From Denitrobaculum tricleocarpae (GTDB taxonomy: Bacteria; Pseudomonadota; Alphaproteobacteria; Kiloniellales; Kiloniellaceae): a DNA stretch of 42,428 bases. Shown here piece by piece: positions 1-8,655 of this stretch. The stretch covers positions 1-42,428 of the forward strand of contig NZ_ML660071.1 of assembly GCF_007004665.1 (NCBI RefSeq), in the 5' to 3' direction. Every line of letters starts with the position of its first letter. Positions within the stretch are counted from its first letter, which is position 1. A program made the position numbers and the translations under genes. The notes under the pieces are model-generated. The model was not told the origin of the DNA. It was given only the letters and a program-made list of their open reading frames with translations, and made no database searches.

Positions 1-50
1 TCGATCCGAGACCACTCTTCGTCGCTTAGATAAAATAACTTTCTGCCCAT
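1..50 (-). CDS. IS5-family transposase, N-terminal fragment cut by window edge
   Basis: Reading the minus strand from an ATG at 50 gives MGRKLFYLSDEEWSRI before the sequence ends. The pattern 'LSDEEWSRI' close to the N-terminus is typical of IS5-group DDE transposases (DUF4096-type N-terminal region). A very good ribosome-binding site, AGGAGG, sits at about 56-61, five or six bases upstream of the ATG. The stretch gaatcacagttcc at about 76-88 could belong to the terminal inverted repeat, because IS ends usually lie a few tens of bases before the transposase start, but no partner repeat is visible. The element would have inserted just beyond the stop of the oxidoreductase gene at 123, leaving that gene intact. 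The family call rests on 16 residues only. Confidence 0.6.
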   Translation of the reverse strand, partial: MGRKLFYLSDEEWSRI

Positions 51-122
51 CCAAACCTCCTATCATCAGAAAGCTTGAATCACAGTTCCAATGTCACGAA
101 AAGCACCAATTGAGTACAGACC

Positions 123-1238
123 CTAGATCAGCTCGGCAACGTATTCCGCGATGGCGAGGGAGGAGGTCAGGCCTGGAGACTCAATTCCGAAAAGCTGGAC
201 CAGGCCCGTGACACCATGAGAGTCGGGCCCCAAGATCATGAAATCCGCGAGCGGCGCGCCCGGCGGTGTGATGCGGGGACGGATGCCGCAGGTATCGGGT
301 TGCAGCGCGTCATCAGGGAGACCGGGCCAGTAGGTCCGCACCGCCCGCTCGAAAGCGGCGATGTTTGCACCGTCGTTGCTGTAGTCCAGATCCAGGCCGT
401 CCATCACCCTGACATCCGGACCGAAAGTGACCCGCCCCGCGATATCGCGGATGTAATGGACGCCAAGTGACGCGCCATCGGGCATGGGATAGATCAATCG
501 CTGGAACGGCGCCTTCCCAGCGGAGAGCGAGACGTAGCAGCCCTTGGTCAGACATTGGGGCGGAATCAGCGTAGGGTCGAACCCGGCTGTCCGGCGCGCG
601 ACATCCCAGCCACCGAGGCCGGCAGCATTTATCAGATGATCGCAGGACATCCGGGTATTGTTGGCGTCCCCGACCGAAAGCTCGAATCCCTTGTCGGTGA
701 CAACGACGTCCTCCAGCGGTGAATGATAGGCAATAAAAGCTCCTGCCGCCTCGGCCTCCCCCAAAAGGGCGTTCATGTAAGAGGGGGCATCTATGATACC
801 GGTCGAGGGAGACAGGATGGCAGCACAGCAGGCCAGTTCCGGCTCACACTTCATGGCATCCTCGGCAGTGACAAGCGTCAGGTCGGTAACGCCGTTCGCG
901 TGGCCCCGGTCGTGGATGGCTTTCAGAGCCGCAACCTGATCCGGCGCGGTCGCCACAATCAGTTTCTCAATGCGGTCGTGGTCGATATGGCGGGTCCGGC
1001 AGAAATCGTAGAGTCGTTTTTTACCCTCGACACAAAAACGCGCTTTCAAAGACCCCGGCGCATAGTACATGCCGGCGTGAATGACCTGAGAATTGCGGGC
1101 ACTGGTGTGATGCCCCCAGGAGTCCTCCGCTTCGAGGATCAGGACCTCCCGGCCTGCGCGCGCCAATTTACGCGCAATGGCGAGGCCGATCACCCCGCTG
1201 CCGACGACAACGCTCTGAACATGGTACTCCGGTCGCAC
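123..1238 (-). CDS. FAD-dependent oxidoreductase of the L-2-hydroxyglutarate oxidase (LhgO/DAO) type
   Basis: 371 aa, the usual length for the D-amino-acid-oxidase-fold/LhgO group. A Rossmann dinucleotide motif G13-S-G-V-I-G18 is followed by an acidic end of beta-2 (ILEAE). Around residues 46-70 there is an 'ARNSQVIHAGMYY...GSLKA' segment typical of LhgO-like enzymes, and the C-terminus 'SPGLTSSLAIAEYV' is the family's FAD-binding end, so the protein is complete. Family members oxidise 2-hydroxy acids (or related alpha-substituted acids) to 2-oxo acids and pass electrons to the respiratory chain or to oxygen. It is the last gene of the tctCBA-TPP enzyme operon, 76 bp after the TPP gene, which suggests it acts on the imported acid. 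The exact substrate cannot be read from sequence. Confidence 0.85.
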   Translation of the reverse strand: MRPEYHVQSVVVGSGVIGLAIARKLARAGREVLILEAEDSWGHHTSARNSQVIHAGMYYAPGSLKARFCVEGKKRLYDFCRTRHIDHDRIEKLIVATAPDQVAALKAIHDRGHANGVTDLTLVTAEDAMKCEPELACCAAILSPSTGIIDAPSYMNALLGEAEAAGAFIAYHSPLEDVVVTDKGFELSVGDANNTRMSCDHLINAAGLGGWDVARRTAGFDPTLIPPQCLTKGCYVSLSAGKAPFQRLIYPMPDGASLGVHYIRDIAGRVTFGPDVRVMDGLDLDYSNDGANIAAFERAVRTYWPGLPDDALQPDTCGIRPRITPPGAPLADFMILGPDSHGVTGLVQLFGIESPGLTSSLAIAEYVAELI

Positions 1239-1314
1239 GCCTGCCTCTTGCTAAGCCCTCAACATCGTCGGCAAGGATGCAGCTTCGCCGCAGGAGGCCG
1301 AGGACGCAAGCCCG

Positions 1315-2937
1315 TCAGTGTCCAGCCCCGCTCGGCGCGGGTAACCCGGCAATCACGACGTTCACGCAGGCGGCTTTGCCGCTTTGCACAGCGCGTGTGA
1401 GCGCGGCGTCAAGATCGGCCAGATCGGTCACGTATTCGCCATGCCCGCCCAGCCCCCTGACCGCCTCGTCGTAGCGCGCACCACTCAGCTGGCAACCGAT
1501 GAGGCGATCCGGGCCGTACGCGCGCATCTGAATCTGATGCTCTGCGTTCCAGCATTCGTCATTGCCGATCACCACGACAAAGGGTGTATTCTCCCGCGCC
1601 GCCGTCTCGAACTCGGCAAAGTGAAAGCCCACAGTGCCGTCCCCCATCAACGCAAAGACCGCAGCGTCGGGCCTGGCCTTCTTTGCGGCGATAGCATAGC
1701 AAAGCCCGCCTCCGATAGCGCCCGACGGCCCGTTGATCAGGCGATTGGAAGCGCTTGTGCCCGCTTGCGCCCATTGGCCGAACTCGCCGCCGTCACAGAT
1801 AACCACCGCCTCGCCAGCCGCATCGATCTGTCTTTGAACCGCCGCAGAGAGCGCGGCAGGCGTGATCTTCCCATCGGGGGCCGGGTCCTGAGCACTGAAG
1901 TGACGCGCAGCGATTAAGTCATCGACCTCTGCCCGCCACGCGGCGCGTGCTCCCTTGCCGTCACCGGCGTTCGTGAGGGCCACGGCCGCATCCCGCGGAT
2001 CCGCCGCCACCGCAAGCTTCAAGCGATCGCCAAGATTCAGGTGAGCGCGATCACGCTCCTGCGCTTCGGGGTCGATCACGATCCATTTGCAGTCGCCGGC
2101 ACAGACCTTGGTTCCACCGAAGCCGAGGGTGAAGTTGACCGGCTTGCCGAGGCAAAGCAACAGATCGGCTTTTGCCAGAGCCTTGGCAAAATCGCCCAAA
2201 GAAGGATCCTTCAGGCCGCGTGGGCTCTCCATGGCGACAACGGGCGCATCCACAGCCGCCGCCAAAGCGTCTACGGCCGAGCTCTGGCGGGTTGTGTTCA
2301 TAACGGGCCCCGTCAGGACGAGCGGCCGCTTCGCATCCGCCAAGGCCTGCGTCACAATCGCCGCTTCCTCGCTTCGAATTGCCATCTCTTCGCGCTTCAG
2401 CGCCCCTGCAGCGGGAACTGCACTTGAATCGGCGTCGCCTTCCACGACGTCGAAGGGCAAGGCAACATGGACCGGCCCTGGACGCCCCGACAACGCCATG
2501 CGGATCGCCCGCGCCATGTCCGTGCCCAGGCCGGCCGCCGACTGCGCGCGGAAGGAAAGTTTCGTCAGCGCGGCGGTCATGGGCACCTGGTCGAGCTCCT
2601 GGAAGGCCCCTCTACCATCGAGAGAGAGTGGACTGTCTCCGGTCAGGAACAACACCGGGCTCTCCGAATGCCGGGCGGTGAAGAGCGGCCCTAAGGCGTT
2701 CGCGGCGCCGGGCGCGGCTGTGACCATGCAGACCCCGATCTCTCCCGTCAGCTGGGCATAGGCGTCAGCCATGAAGACGGCGGCAGCTTCGTGCCGGGTA
2801 TGAATGATCTCGATTTTCGCATCGATGCAGGCATCGTAGACCGGCATGATCTGATTGCCGGAGAGCGAGAAGATCTTTGTGACACCAGCGGCCGCGAGTG
2901 TCTGCGCCAGAAGGTCGGCGCCGCGCATCTTTGTCAT
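1315..2937 (-). CDS. Thiamine-diphosphate-dependent enzyme, acetolactate synthase/decarboxylase-like
   Basis: 540 aa with the three-domain layout of the IlvB/benzoylformate decarboxylase superfamily. The N-terminal PYR domain has the cofactor-activating glutamate in the RHEAAAVFMADAYA motif (E50). A central Rossmann-like domain follows (about 190-320). The C-terminal PP domain carries the ThDP/Mg motif starting G432-D-G and ending near GND (about 458-460). The product would decarboxylate or ligate a 2-oxo acid in the cytoplasm. It is not obviously the housekeeping IlvB: there is no small subunit gene nearby, and it sits between a tricarboxylate-type transporter and a hydroxy-acid oxidase. A decarboxylase or C-C lyase for the 2-oxo acid made by the neighbouring oxidase is therefore a reasonable inference. 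Substrate unknown. Confidence 0.85.
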   Translation of the reverse strand: MTKMRGADLLAQTLAAAGVTKIFSLSGNQIMPVYDACIDAKIEIIHTRHEAAAVFMADAYAQLTGEIGVCMVTAAPGAANALGPLFTARHSESPVLFLTGDSPLSLDGRGAFQELDQVPMTAALTKLSFRAQSAAGLGTDMARAIRMALSGRPGPVHVALPFDVVEGDADSSAVPAAGALKREEMAIRSEEAAIVTQALADAKRPLVLTGPVMNTTRQSSAVDALAAAVDAPVVAMESPRGLKDPSLGDFAKALAKADLLLCLGKPVNFTLGFGGTKVCAGDCKWIVIDPEAQERDRAHLNLGDRLKLAVAADPRDAAVALTNAGDGKGARAAWRAEVDDLIAARHFSAQDPAPDGKITPAALSAAVQRQIDAAGEAVVICDGGEFGQWAQAGTSASNRLINGPSGAIGGGLCYAIAAKKARPDAAVFALMGDGTVGFHFAEFETAARENTPFVVVIGNDECWNAEHQIQMRAYGPDRLIGCQLSGARYDEAVRGLGGHGEYVTDLADLDAALTRAVQSGKAACVNVVIAGLPAPSGAGH

Positions 2938-3018
2938 ATCAGTGTTGTGCCCATGGTCCGGAAACTAAAACTGGTGAAACACCAGGTGCCTGGTGAAGCC
3001 ACTGGACGCATCCTTCTC

Positions 3019-4533
3019 TCACTCTTCGTTTTCCTTGTGCTGATCAAGACCTTTGCGCGTCGCCCGGATACCGGTGTGGACAATGGCGACGACGGTGATC
3101 GCGGTCACTGCCCAGAAGAACCAGGTGATCGGCCCGCGGAATAGAATGGCTGGGGAGCTCCCGCTCATCAGCATGGCCTGGCGGAAATTATCCTCCAGGA
3201 GGGGGCCGAGGATAAAGGCGATCAAAAAGGGTGCCGCCGGAATCCGGTAGCGCAACATCAGGAACCCGACCCAGCCCATCGCAAACATCACGCCGACATC
3301 GAAGATGTTGTTGTTCACCGCGAAGACGCCATAGACACAGAGGATCAGGACGGCTGGGAACAGAACACCCCGTGGAATATCGGCGACGTATTTAAAGCCA
3401 CGGATCGCGACCGAGCCCAGCAGGAACAGAAAGACCGAACTGACGATCAGACCGATGAAAAGCCCGTAGATAATATCGACATTGAGGATGAACATCATGG
3501 GTCCGGGCTGCAACCCGTGGATCATGAAGGCACCGATAATAATCGCCGTGATCACATCGCCGGGAACGCCAAGAGCCAGAAGCGGAATGAGCGTGGCGCC
3601 GGCAACACCATTGTTGCCGGCTTCGGCGGCAGCGACGCCTTCAATCTCGCCTTTGCCGAAGTTTTCCTTGTTGGCCGATGTCCGCCGTGCCTCGGAATAG
3701 GACAGAAAGGCAGAAGGTGCCGCGCCGATCCCGGGAATAGAGCCCAGGAAGACGCCGATAAAACTGCCGCGCACGATGGACTTGAAGCTCCTTTTATACT
3801 CGCTGAAGGTGACCCAGTTTTTCCCGATGATACGCGTCGTTCCCTCGTGAGAACGCGGGTTCCAGACCATGGCGAGAATTTCAGGGATCGCGAAAAGACC
3901 GATCAGGACGGCAATGAAGTTCAGGCCGCCCATCATGTTGGGATCGCCGAAAGTGAAGCGGTTGGTGCCGTAGACCAGATCCAGACCGATCGTCGCCAGC
4001 AAGAGTCCCAGCATGGCCGACAGCGCGCCGCGCAGCAGGCTCTCGCCCGAGACACCGGCGATAATGGTCAGGGAAAAGAGAATCAGGGTGAAAAACTCGG
4101 GCGGACCGAAACTCAGGGCAAAAGACGCCAGCCAACCAGCGAAGAGGATCAGCGACAGGTTGGAAATAACGTCGGCGGTACAGGAGGCCCACAACGCCAT
4201 GCCCAGCGCCTTACCGGCCTGTCCCTTCTCCGCAAGGGGGTAGCCATCCAAAACCGTCGCGGAGGAAGCCGGCGTGCCAGGCGTCTTGATGAGGATCGCG
4301 GGAATGGACCCGCCGAAGATACCGCCCTTGTAAACACCCAGAAGCAACAGAATGCCGGTGATCGGCTGCATGGTGAAGGTAAAGGGCAGCGTCAGAGCAA
4401 CCGCCATGGTCGCGGACAGACCGGGGATGGCCCCACCGATCACCCCGATCGCGACGCCGATGGCAAGCGCCAGAAAACTCTCCAGGTTTCCGACCAGCGA
4501 GAGACCGGCCAGCAGGCTGTCGATAAAACTCAC
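3019..4533 (-). CDS. tctA: Tripartite tricarboxylate transporter large permease TctA
   Basis: 504 aa, the standard TctA length, strongly hydrophobic with about 12 membrane spans. Family-typical segments include 'GAIPGLSATMAVALTLPFTF' near residue 35 and 'GGSIPAILIKTPGTPASSATVLDGYP' near 75. A second matching loop, 'GSIPGIGAAPSAFLSYSEARR', lies near 265; the two Gly/Pro-rich loops reflect the internal duplication of the family. It works in the inner membrane with TctB and the periplasmic TctC to import di- or tricarboxylates using an ion gradient. Its ATG overlaps the tctB stop by four bases (4530-4533), so translation is probably coupled. The TPP-enzyme gene follows after about 80 bp. The ligand is not predictable, because this family takes citrate, tartrate, other carboxylates and aromatic acids. 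Confidence 0.96.
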   Translation of the reverse strand: MSFIDSLLAGLSLVGNLESFLALAIGVAIGVIGGAIPGLSATMAVALTLPFTFTMQPITGILLLLGVYKGGIFGGSIPAILIKTPGTPASSATVLDGYPLAEKGQAGKALGMALWASCTADVISNLSLILFAGWLASFALSFGPPEFFTLILFSLTIIAGVSGESLLRGALSAMLGLLLATIGLDLVYGTNRFTFGDPNMMGGLNFIAVLIGLFAIPEILAMVWNPRSHEGTTRIIGKNWVTFSEYKRSFKSIVRGSFIGVFLGSIPGIGAAPSAFLSYSEARRTSANKENFGKGEIEGVAAAEAGNNGVAGATLIPLLALGVPGDVITAIIIGAFMIHGLQPGPMMFILNVDIIYGLFIGLIVSSVFLFLLGSVAIRGFKYVADIPRGVLFPAVLILCVYGVFAVNNNIFDVGVMFAMGWVGFLMLRYRIPAAPFLIAFILGPLLEDNFRQAMLMSGSSPAILFRGPITWFFWAVTAITVVAIVHTGIRATRKGLDQHKENEE

Positions 4534-5021
4534 GGCAACCTCACAAAGACGCCTTGCGGGATAGCGACCCCGGCCACATGCGCGAAGAAGATGTAGAGAA
4601 CCAGCGGCATGACGACCGCCGAAATCAAGGCGGCGACCGGGTGACTGGTGCGGATCAGAAAGGCGACCGATGCAAAGGCCAGCATGGAGGTCCAGACCAT
4701 TCCGAGCCGTGGCAGCGCAAACATGGTCAGCCCCATGATCACGGCCATCGCAAACAGACGGACGTAGGCCGCCGCCCGATCATCGACGTCCGGAACAGCC
4801 GCAGTGTTCAGCTTTGGACTCCGGATCGAGGTCAGCAGCAACCCAAGGCCCACGAGGCCGGTCAGGCCCGCCAGTGTATTGGGCCAGAAGAGCGGCGAGA
4901 GGATAATGTTCGGCACGTTGCTGGGGGATGAAACCCAATTCGGAATCGCGACCAGCAACAGAAAACCTGAAGCGAGGAGTGCGCCAACACCCAGCTGTAT
5001 CTGAATCGTACGATTATGCAT
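4530..5021 (-). CDS. tctB: Tripartite tricarboxylate transporter small permease TctB
   Basis: 163 aa with four predicted hydrophobic membrane spans (about 12-30, 40-62, 85-120 and 125-158), the normal size and architecture of the poorly conserved TctB subunit. The assignment depends mainly on position, between tctC and tctA in the same orientation and with a four-base overlap into tctA. It acts as the small membrane partner of TctA. The C-terminal 'LYIFFAHVAGVAIPQGVF' is like other TctB tails. The gene is separated from tctC by 125 bp that contain a strong hairpin, so tctBA may be expressed at a lower level than the binding protein. Confidence 0.9.
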   Translation of the reverse strand: MHNRTIQIQLGVGALLASGFLLLVAIPNWVSSPSNVPNIILSPLFWPNTLAGLTGLVGLGLLLTSIRSPKLNTAAVPDVDDRAAAYVRLFAMAVIMGLTMFALPRLGMVWTSMLAFASVAFLIRTSHPVAALISAVVMPLVLYIFFAHVAGVAIPQGVFVRLP

Positions 5022-5090
5022 TGCCCCTCCCCCCGGGTGCGCGCCCGCCTCTGCTTCCCGCGCAGTAAGACGACCGGACTCCAGACGGTT

Positions 5091-5117
5091 GCGCCGGGCA
5101 CATTCCGGGCCCGGCGC
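5091..5117 (-). promoter_or_regulatory. Intercistronic hairpin between tctC and tctB
   Basis: Inverted repeat gcgccggg (5091-5098) / cccggcgc (5110-5117), GC-rich, with no T-run on the minus strand side, so it is not a classic terminator. It lies just downstream of the binding-protein gene. Such hairpins commonly protect the highly expressed binding-protein transcript from 3' decay; that role is inferred here. Confidence 0.45.
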
Positions 5118-5146
5118 CTGTCACCTCGACGACTTTTGCCGTTCTT

Positions 5147-6127
5147 TTAACCTTCGATCCGCATGCCCAGCTCGTCAACCAACTTGCGGAAGGTGTTGTA
5201 CTGACCCTGGATGAAGACGTTCGCATCTTCCGGGTTCATGAGCTCAATGATAGAGCCTCGGGCTTCCATGGTGCTGCGGAATTTTTCGTCCTGGGTGGCT
5301 GTGGCCATCCAGTCGCCCCACTTTTTCGCAACCTCGTCGGGCAGATCGTCCGGACCGGCAATGCCCGTCCAACCGACAAGCTGATGCAGCGCAGGCTTGC
5401 CCAGATCGGCCGCGGTCGGCGCGTCAAAGCCGGCAACCGGCTCGGCAGTGGTAACCAGGATCGGCTTCAACTGGCCATTCGAGATGAAGCTGGCGATCGC
5501 CGAGGAGTTGGTGCAGAGGAATGCCGCCGTGCCGTTCAGGACCGCCGTTGCAGCCGCGCCACCACCCTTTTGCGGAATGTGTGTTGCCTTCTCCAGCGGA
5601 TTTTCGACACCGAATTCCTTCAACACCATAACGGCTGCCAGATGCAGCAGCGAGCCGACGCCGGAAGAGCTGTAGGACACACCGCCTTCATTCACTTTGG
5701 CGACGAGATCCTCCATGGAGTCGATCCCGCTATCGACCCGCACGGCACAGGCCACCGGGTTGATCTCATAGACCGTGACAAAGCGGAAATCGTCGAGGGT
5801 GTAAGGCAGTGTCGCCTTCATCGCGGGATTCACGGAGTGCGAACCGACCCGTGCAAACAGCATGGTGTAACCGTCGCCCTTTGCGTTCTGAACCGCGACC
5901 GAGCCGGTCGCGCCGCCTGCACCCGTCACGTTCGCCATGATGAGCGGCTTGCCCACGGCGTTCCCGAGCGGCTCAGCAATGGTCCGCGCCGATATATCGG
6001 TCGCGCCACCGGCACCATAGGGGATGACCATGTTGATCGGACGTTCCGGATAGTCGTCGGCCAGCGCCGTCGTTGCCGTGAAGCCAAGGACCGCGGCCCC
6101 CAGCATTCCCAGTTTAAGCTTTTTCAT
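5147..6127 (-). CDS. tctC: Tripartite tricarboxylate transporter substrate-binding protein TctC (Bug family)
   Basis: 326 aa, a typical Bug/TctC length. A Sec signal peptide spans residues 1-23 (MKKLKL, a hydrophobic core, then TALA cleavage). The mature N-terminus 'YPERPINMVIPYGAGGATD' is the hallmark of the family: the ligand-binding P-Y-G-A-G-G-A-T-D loop holds the carboxylate. A second family loop, 'AKGDGYTMLF', follows near residue 85. The protein captures a carboxylate in the periplasm and hands it to TctAB. The start at 6127 is supported by GGGAGG a few bases upstream. It is the first gene of the five-gene minus-strand operon and is divergent from a LysR gene, the usual arrangement for ligand-induced control. 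Confidence 0.96.
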   Translation of the reverse strand: MKKLKLGMLGAAVLGFTATTALADDYPERPINMVIPYGAGGATDISARTIAEPLGNAVGKPLIMANVTGAGGATGSVAVQNAKGDGYTMLFARVGSHSVNPAMKATLPYTLDDFRFVTVYEINPVACAVRVDSGIDSMEDLVAKVNEGGVSYSSSGVGSLLHLAAVMVLKEFGVENPLEKATHIPQKGGGAAATAVLNGTAAFLCTNSSAIASFISNGQLKPILVTTAEPVAGFDAPTAADLGKPALHQLVGWTGIAGPDDLPDEVAKKWGDWMATATQDEKFRSTMEARGSIIELMNPEDANVFIQGQYNTFRKLVDELGMRIEG

Positions 6128-6258
6128 TTTTTCCTCCCTTGCAAAACAAGCCCGAATTCAATCTGGAACAGTCAAATGACCAACCCGGAAGATACGGTTT
6201 CTTGACAAATTATAATGTTAAGGCAATTTTGTAAAAAGCCACAATAGATTACATTGCT

Positions 6259-6275
6259 TGTAAGATTTTCTTACA
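6259..6275. promoter_or_regulatory. LysR-type operator dyad in tctC/lysR divergent region
   Basis: Perfect inverted repeat tgtaaga-ttt-tcttaca, which satisfies the T-N11-A LysR-box rule. It lies 17 bases before the LysR start and about 130 bases before tctC. The same half-site tgtaaga is present upstream of the sdh-like operon at 12839-12845. Binding by the adjacent LysR protein is inferred from position and symmetry. Confidence 0.5.
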
Positions 6276-6291
6276 TTTAGGGTTACCTGGA

Positions 6292-7212
6292 ATGTCGATT
6301 CGGATGCTGAAAACGCTGATTGCCGTCGAGGAAAACGGCACTTTCAGCGCGGCCGCCGACGCGGTTTTCGTCACCCACGCCGCCGTCAGCCAGCAGATGA
6401 AAGCCCTGGAGGCGGAGTGGGGCGTCACCATCTTCGACCGCTCGCGGCGCACGCCTGAACTCACGCCGATTGGCCGGGCTCTGGTGGCGAAATCACGCGA
6501 GATCGTAAAGGCTTACGAGAATATCGTCCCCTCTGTCCTGGGCGATGACGGTCTGGCCGGCGAGTTGATGCTGGGGGCCGTGCCCACTACTTTGACGGGC
6601 CTGGTTCCGCTCGCGGTCTCCCTGCTCAAGGCTCCCTACCCCGACCTTCATGTCGGGGTTCAACCCGGCCTCACGACAGATTTGCTGTACCAGGTCGAGC
6701 GCGGAAACGTGGATGCGGCCATCATTTCGAAGCCCGGTGTGATTCCCCGGGGTCTCGCGTGGCACGATATTGCATCCGAAGCACTGCAACTGCTCGCCGC
6801 GCAGGAAACCGAAAGTGACGATCCGGTCTTTCTGCTCAAGAACAATCCCTTCATCCGCTTTTCACGCAACGCCGTGGTGGGGATGATGATCGAAAACTGG
6901 CTTCAGAAGAAAAAGATCGAGGTGGCGGATTCGATGGAACTGGAAGGACTGGAGGCCATTTCCAGTATGGTGCTCTGCAACATGGGGGTCTCGATCGTGC
7001 CGCGCCGCTGCGTGCAGGTGATGAACCCGCTGCCCCTCAAACGCATCTCTCTGGGCCCGGATGCACCTGTCCGCCAACTGGGATTGATCAGCCGTCAGGA
7101 CAACGCGAAAGCGCGCGTCATCGATGAAGTTTGCCTGAAACTTCGCGAGGCCGTCGAGATCGGCCAGTTCTCGCCAGGCAAACTGAGGAGCGCCGCCAGC
7201 GGTGACGATTGA
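6292..7212 (+). CDS. LysR-family transcriptional regulator
   Basis: 306 aa. The N-terminal winged helix-turn-helix occupies about residues 1-60 ([40 protein letters not shown]; only the first '[15 protein letters not shown]' and '[11 protein letters not shown]' elements are diagnostic). A periplasmic-binding-like effector domain covers about 90-295. The gene is divergent from tctC with a symmetric operator candidate between them, so it is likely the activator or repressor of the tct operon, with the transported acid or its product as effector. Its 3' end overlaps the TSUP permease gene by 11 bases, tying that permease to the same pathway. There is only a weak Shine-Dalgarno (AGGG at 6279-6282). 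Confidence 0.93.
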   Translation: MSIRMLKTLIAVEENGTFSAAADAVFVTHAAVSQQMKALEAEWGVTIFDRSRRTPELTPIGRALVAKSREIVKAYENIVPSVLGDDGLAGELMLGAVPTTLTGLVPLAVSLLKAPYPDLHVGVQPGLTTDLLYQVERGNVDAAIISKPGVIPRGLAWHDIASEALQLLAAQETESDDPVFLLKNNPFIRFSRNAVVGMMIENWLQKKKIEVADSMELEGLEAISSMVLCNMGVSIVPRRCVQVMNPLPLKRISLGPDAPVRQLGLISRQDNAKARVIDEVCLKLREAVEIGQFSPGKLRSAASGDD

Positions 7213-7948
7213 ATTCACGCTCTACTTGCTTCTCGGCGCGGCCGCGGGCGGATTTATCAACGGGCTGGCAGGTTTCGGCACGGCCCTTTTCGCTCTTGGC
7301 TTCTGGCTGCAGATCATGCCGCCGGTCCAGGCGGTTTCCATCGCCGTCGTGATGTCGGTGTTCAGCGGCGTTCAGGGTGTCTGGCTGGTCCGCCACAGCA
7401 TGATGGCGCAGCCCAGAAGGCTGCTGCGGTTTCTGCTGCCGGCGCTGGTGGGGGCGCCTTGTGGCGTGGCGGCGTTGGCGGTTCTGGATCCTACGGTCCT
7501 GAAACTGGTGATCGCGGCCCTGCTGATTATCTACGGCGGCTTCTTCACCGCCCGGCGCAACCTGCCGAAGTTCACCCGCCCCACGCCCGTCATTGACAGT
7601 ACCGTCGGATTTGCCGGGGGTGTTCTCGGCGGCGCGGCCTCTCTCTCCGGTGCCCTACCGACCATATGGTGTTCTATGCGGCCCTGGCCGAAGGCGGAAA
7701 CCCGTGCGACACTGCAACCTTACAATGTCGTGGTGCTGGGGCTCACGGCCCTCCTTTTCGCGCTGCAGGGCGCCTATGGCTGGGAGACGTTGAAGCTGAT
7801 CGCCATCGCCCTGCCCTCAACCATGATCGCGGCGCAGATCGGCATTTTTGTTTTCAAGAAACTCACCGATGACCAGTTCCGCCGCCTCATCATCGCGATG
7901 ATGTTTCTGTCGGGCATCGTGCTGCTGATCCGCGAGACGCTGGGCTAA
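7202..7948 (+). CDS. TSUP (TauE/SafE) family membrane permease
   Basis: 248 aa, seven or eight predicted membrane helices. It has the two-repeat layout of the TSUP family, with the N-terminal '[22 protein letters not shown]' and the second-half '[19 protein letters not shown]' Gly-rich motifs. Members export sulfite, sulfoacetate or related organic anions, or import other acids; specificity cannot be assigned. Translation probably starts at GTG 7202, inside the end of the LysR gene. The overlap implies co-transcription with the regulator. It is convergent with the fumarase-like genes, with only about 26 bp between stops. Confidence 0.85.
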   Translation: MTIEFTLYLLLGAAAGGFINGLAGFGTALFALGFWLQIMPPVQAVSIAVVMSVFSGVQGVWLVRHSMMAQPRRLLRFLLPALVGAPCGVAALAVLDPTVLKLVIAALLIIYGGFFTARRNLPKFTRPTPVIDSTVGFAGGVLGGAASLSGALPTIWCSMRPWPKAETRATLQPYNVVVLGLTALLFALQGAYGWETLKLIAIALPSTMIAAQIGIFVFKKLTDDQFRRLIIAMMFLSGIVLLIRETLG

Positions 7949-7974
7949 ACGGGCTCACTCTCGCGCATTTCAGA

Positions 7975-8655
7975 TCAGCCGATCAGTTCATCGCTCCGGT
8001 CGTCGGTCTCACCGAAGCGTTTCAGCACGGCAGGTTTGGTTCCTTCGTAGACCTTGGCCAGATTGGCCGAAATCTTTGCATTTTCACGCTCGAAGAGAGA
8101 ATTCCCCGCGAGGTCGCTCTCCACGATGAAGGGGCCCATCTTCTCGGCTTCCAGCACCCACATGGCCTGCGCAAGACCGAGCTCCTCGTTCCAGTGGACG
8201 GTCTTCACCCGCTTCACACCGCGGCCCAGCAGGGCGCCGGTGCCGTAGCCGACCGTGGTCAGATAGATCGCGCCATTGGGCACGAAGTGGTCCTTGTAGT
8301 CCTGCGCGCTCATTCCGCCCTTGCCGATGATCAGCTTCGCGCCCGATTTGGCCATCCACGCGCCGATCCACTTGGAGAAACGGAAGGAGGCCGTGGCCGT
8401 CACCGCGCCCATGTTGTAGCTGCCGTCCGGATTGATGGCGGCAGCGGGCGAGCAGTGGAAGTTCGCGGCGCTCTCCGCAGGTAACTCCATGGGGATGTTC
8501 GCGTTCTGCTCCAGCGCGCGCATGTAGACACCTTCGCGCGCGGTATAGATCAGGCCGTCGAGATAGACGATGTCACCCAGTTTCAATTCGGCCAGCGCTT
8601 CCGGCGTGGGCGTCGTGCTTAAGCGGATTTCTCGTGGCTTTGAGGGGGTTCCCAT
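7975..8655 (-). CDS. Class I fumarate hydratase/tartrate dehydratase, beta (C-terminal) subunit
   Basis: 226 aa, homologous to the C-terminal domain of Fe-S fumarases and to TtdB. Typical segments are 'LKLGDIVYLDGLIYTARE', 'GKGGMSAQDYKDHF' and 'HWNEELGLAQAMWVLEAEKMGPFIVESDLAGNSLF' (parts of the family core). It pairs with the alpha subunit encoded immediately upstream; the coding regions overlap by 37 bases (8619-8655). GGGAG lies shortly before the ATG. The enzyme hydrates or dehydrates fumarate/malate-like acids. Two-subunit class I enzymes include fumarases, L-tartrate dehydratases and mesaconases, so the substrate is open. It is the last gene of the sdh-like operon. Confidence 0.9.
   Translation of the reverse strand: MGTPSKPREIRLSTTPTPEALAELKLGDIVYLDGLIYTAREGVYMRALEQNANIPMELPAESAANFHCSPAAAINPDGSYNMGAVTATASFRFSKWIGAWMAKSGAKLIIGKGGMSAQDYKDHFVPNGAIYLTTVGYGTGALLGRGVKRVKTVHWNEELGLAQAMWVLEAEKMGPFIVESDLAGNSLFERENAKISANLAKVYEGTKPAVLKRFGETDDRSDELIG

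Noticed and set aside
1315-2937. AruI (2-ketoarginine decarboxylase) linked to the guanidinobutyrase operon
   Set aside because: The TPP enzyme belongs to the separate tct operon over 20 kb away with another regulator; there is no sequence reason to pick AruI over other family members.
3517-4596. 359-codon plus-strand open frame opposite tctA
   Set aside because: Arg/Gln/Asp-rich shadow with no recognised motif; tctA is clear.
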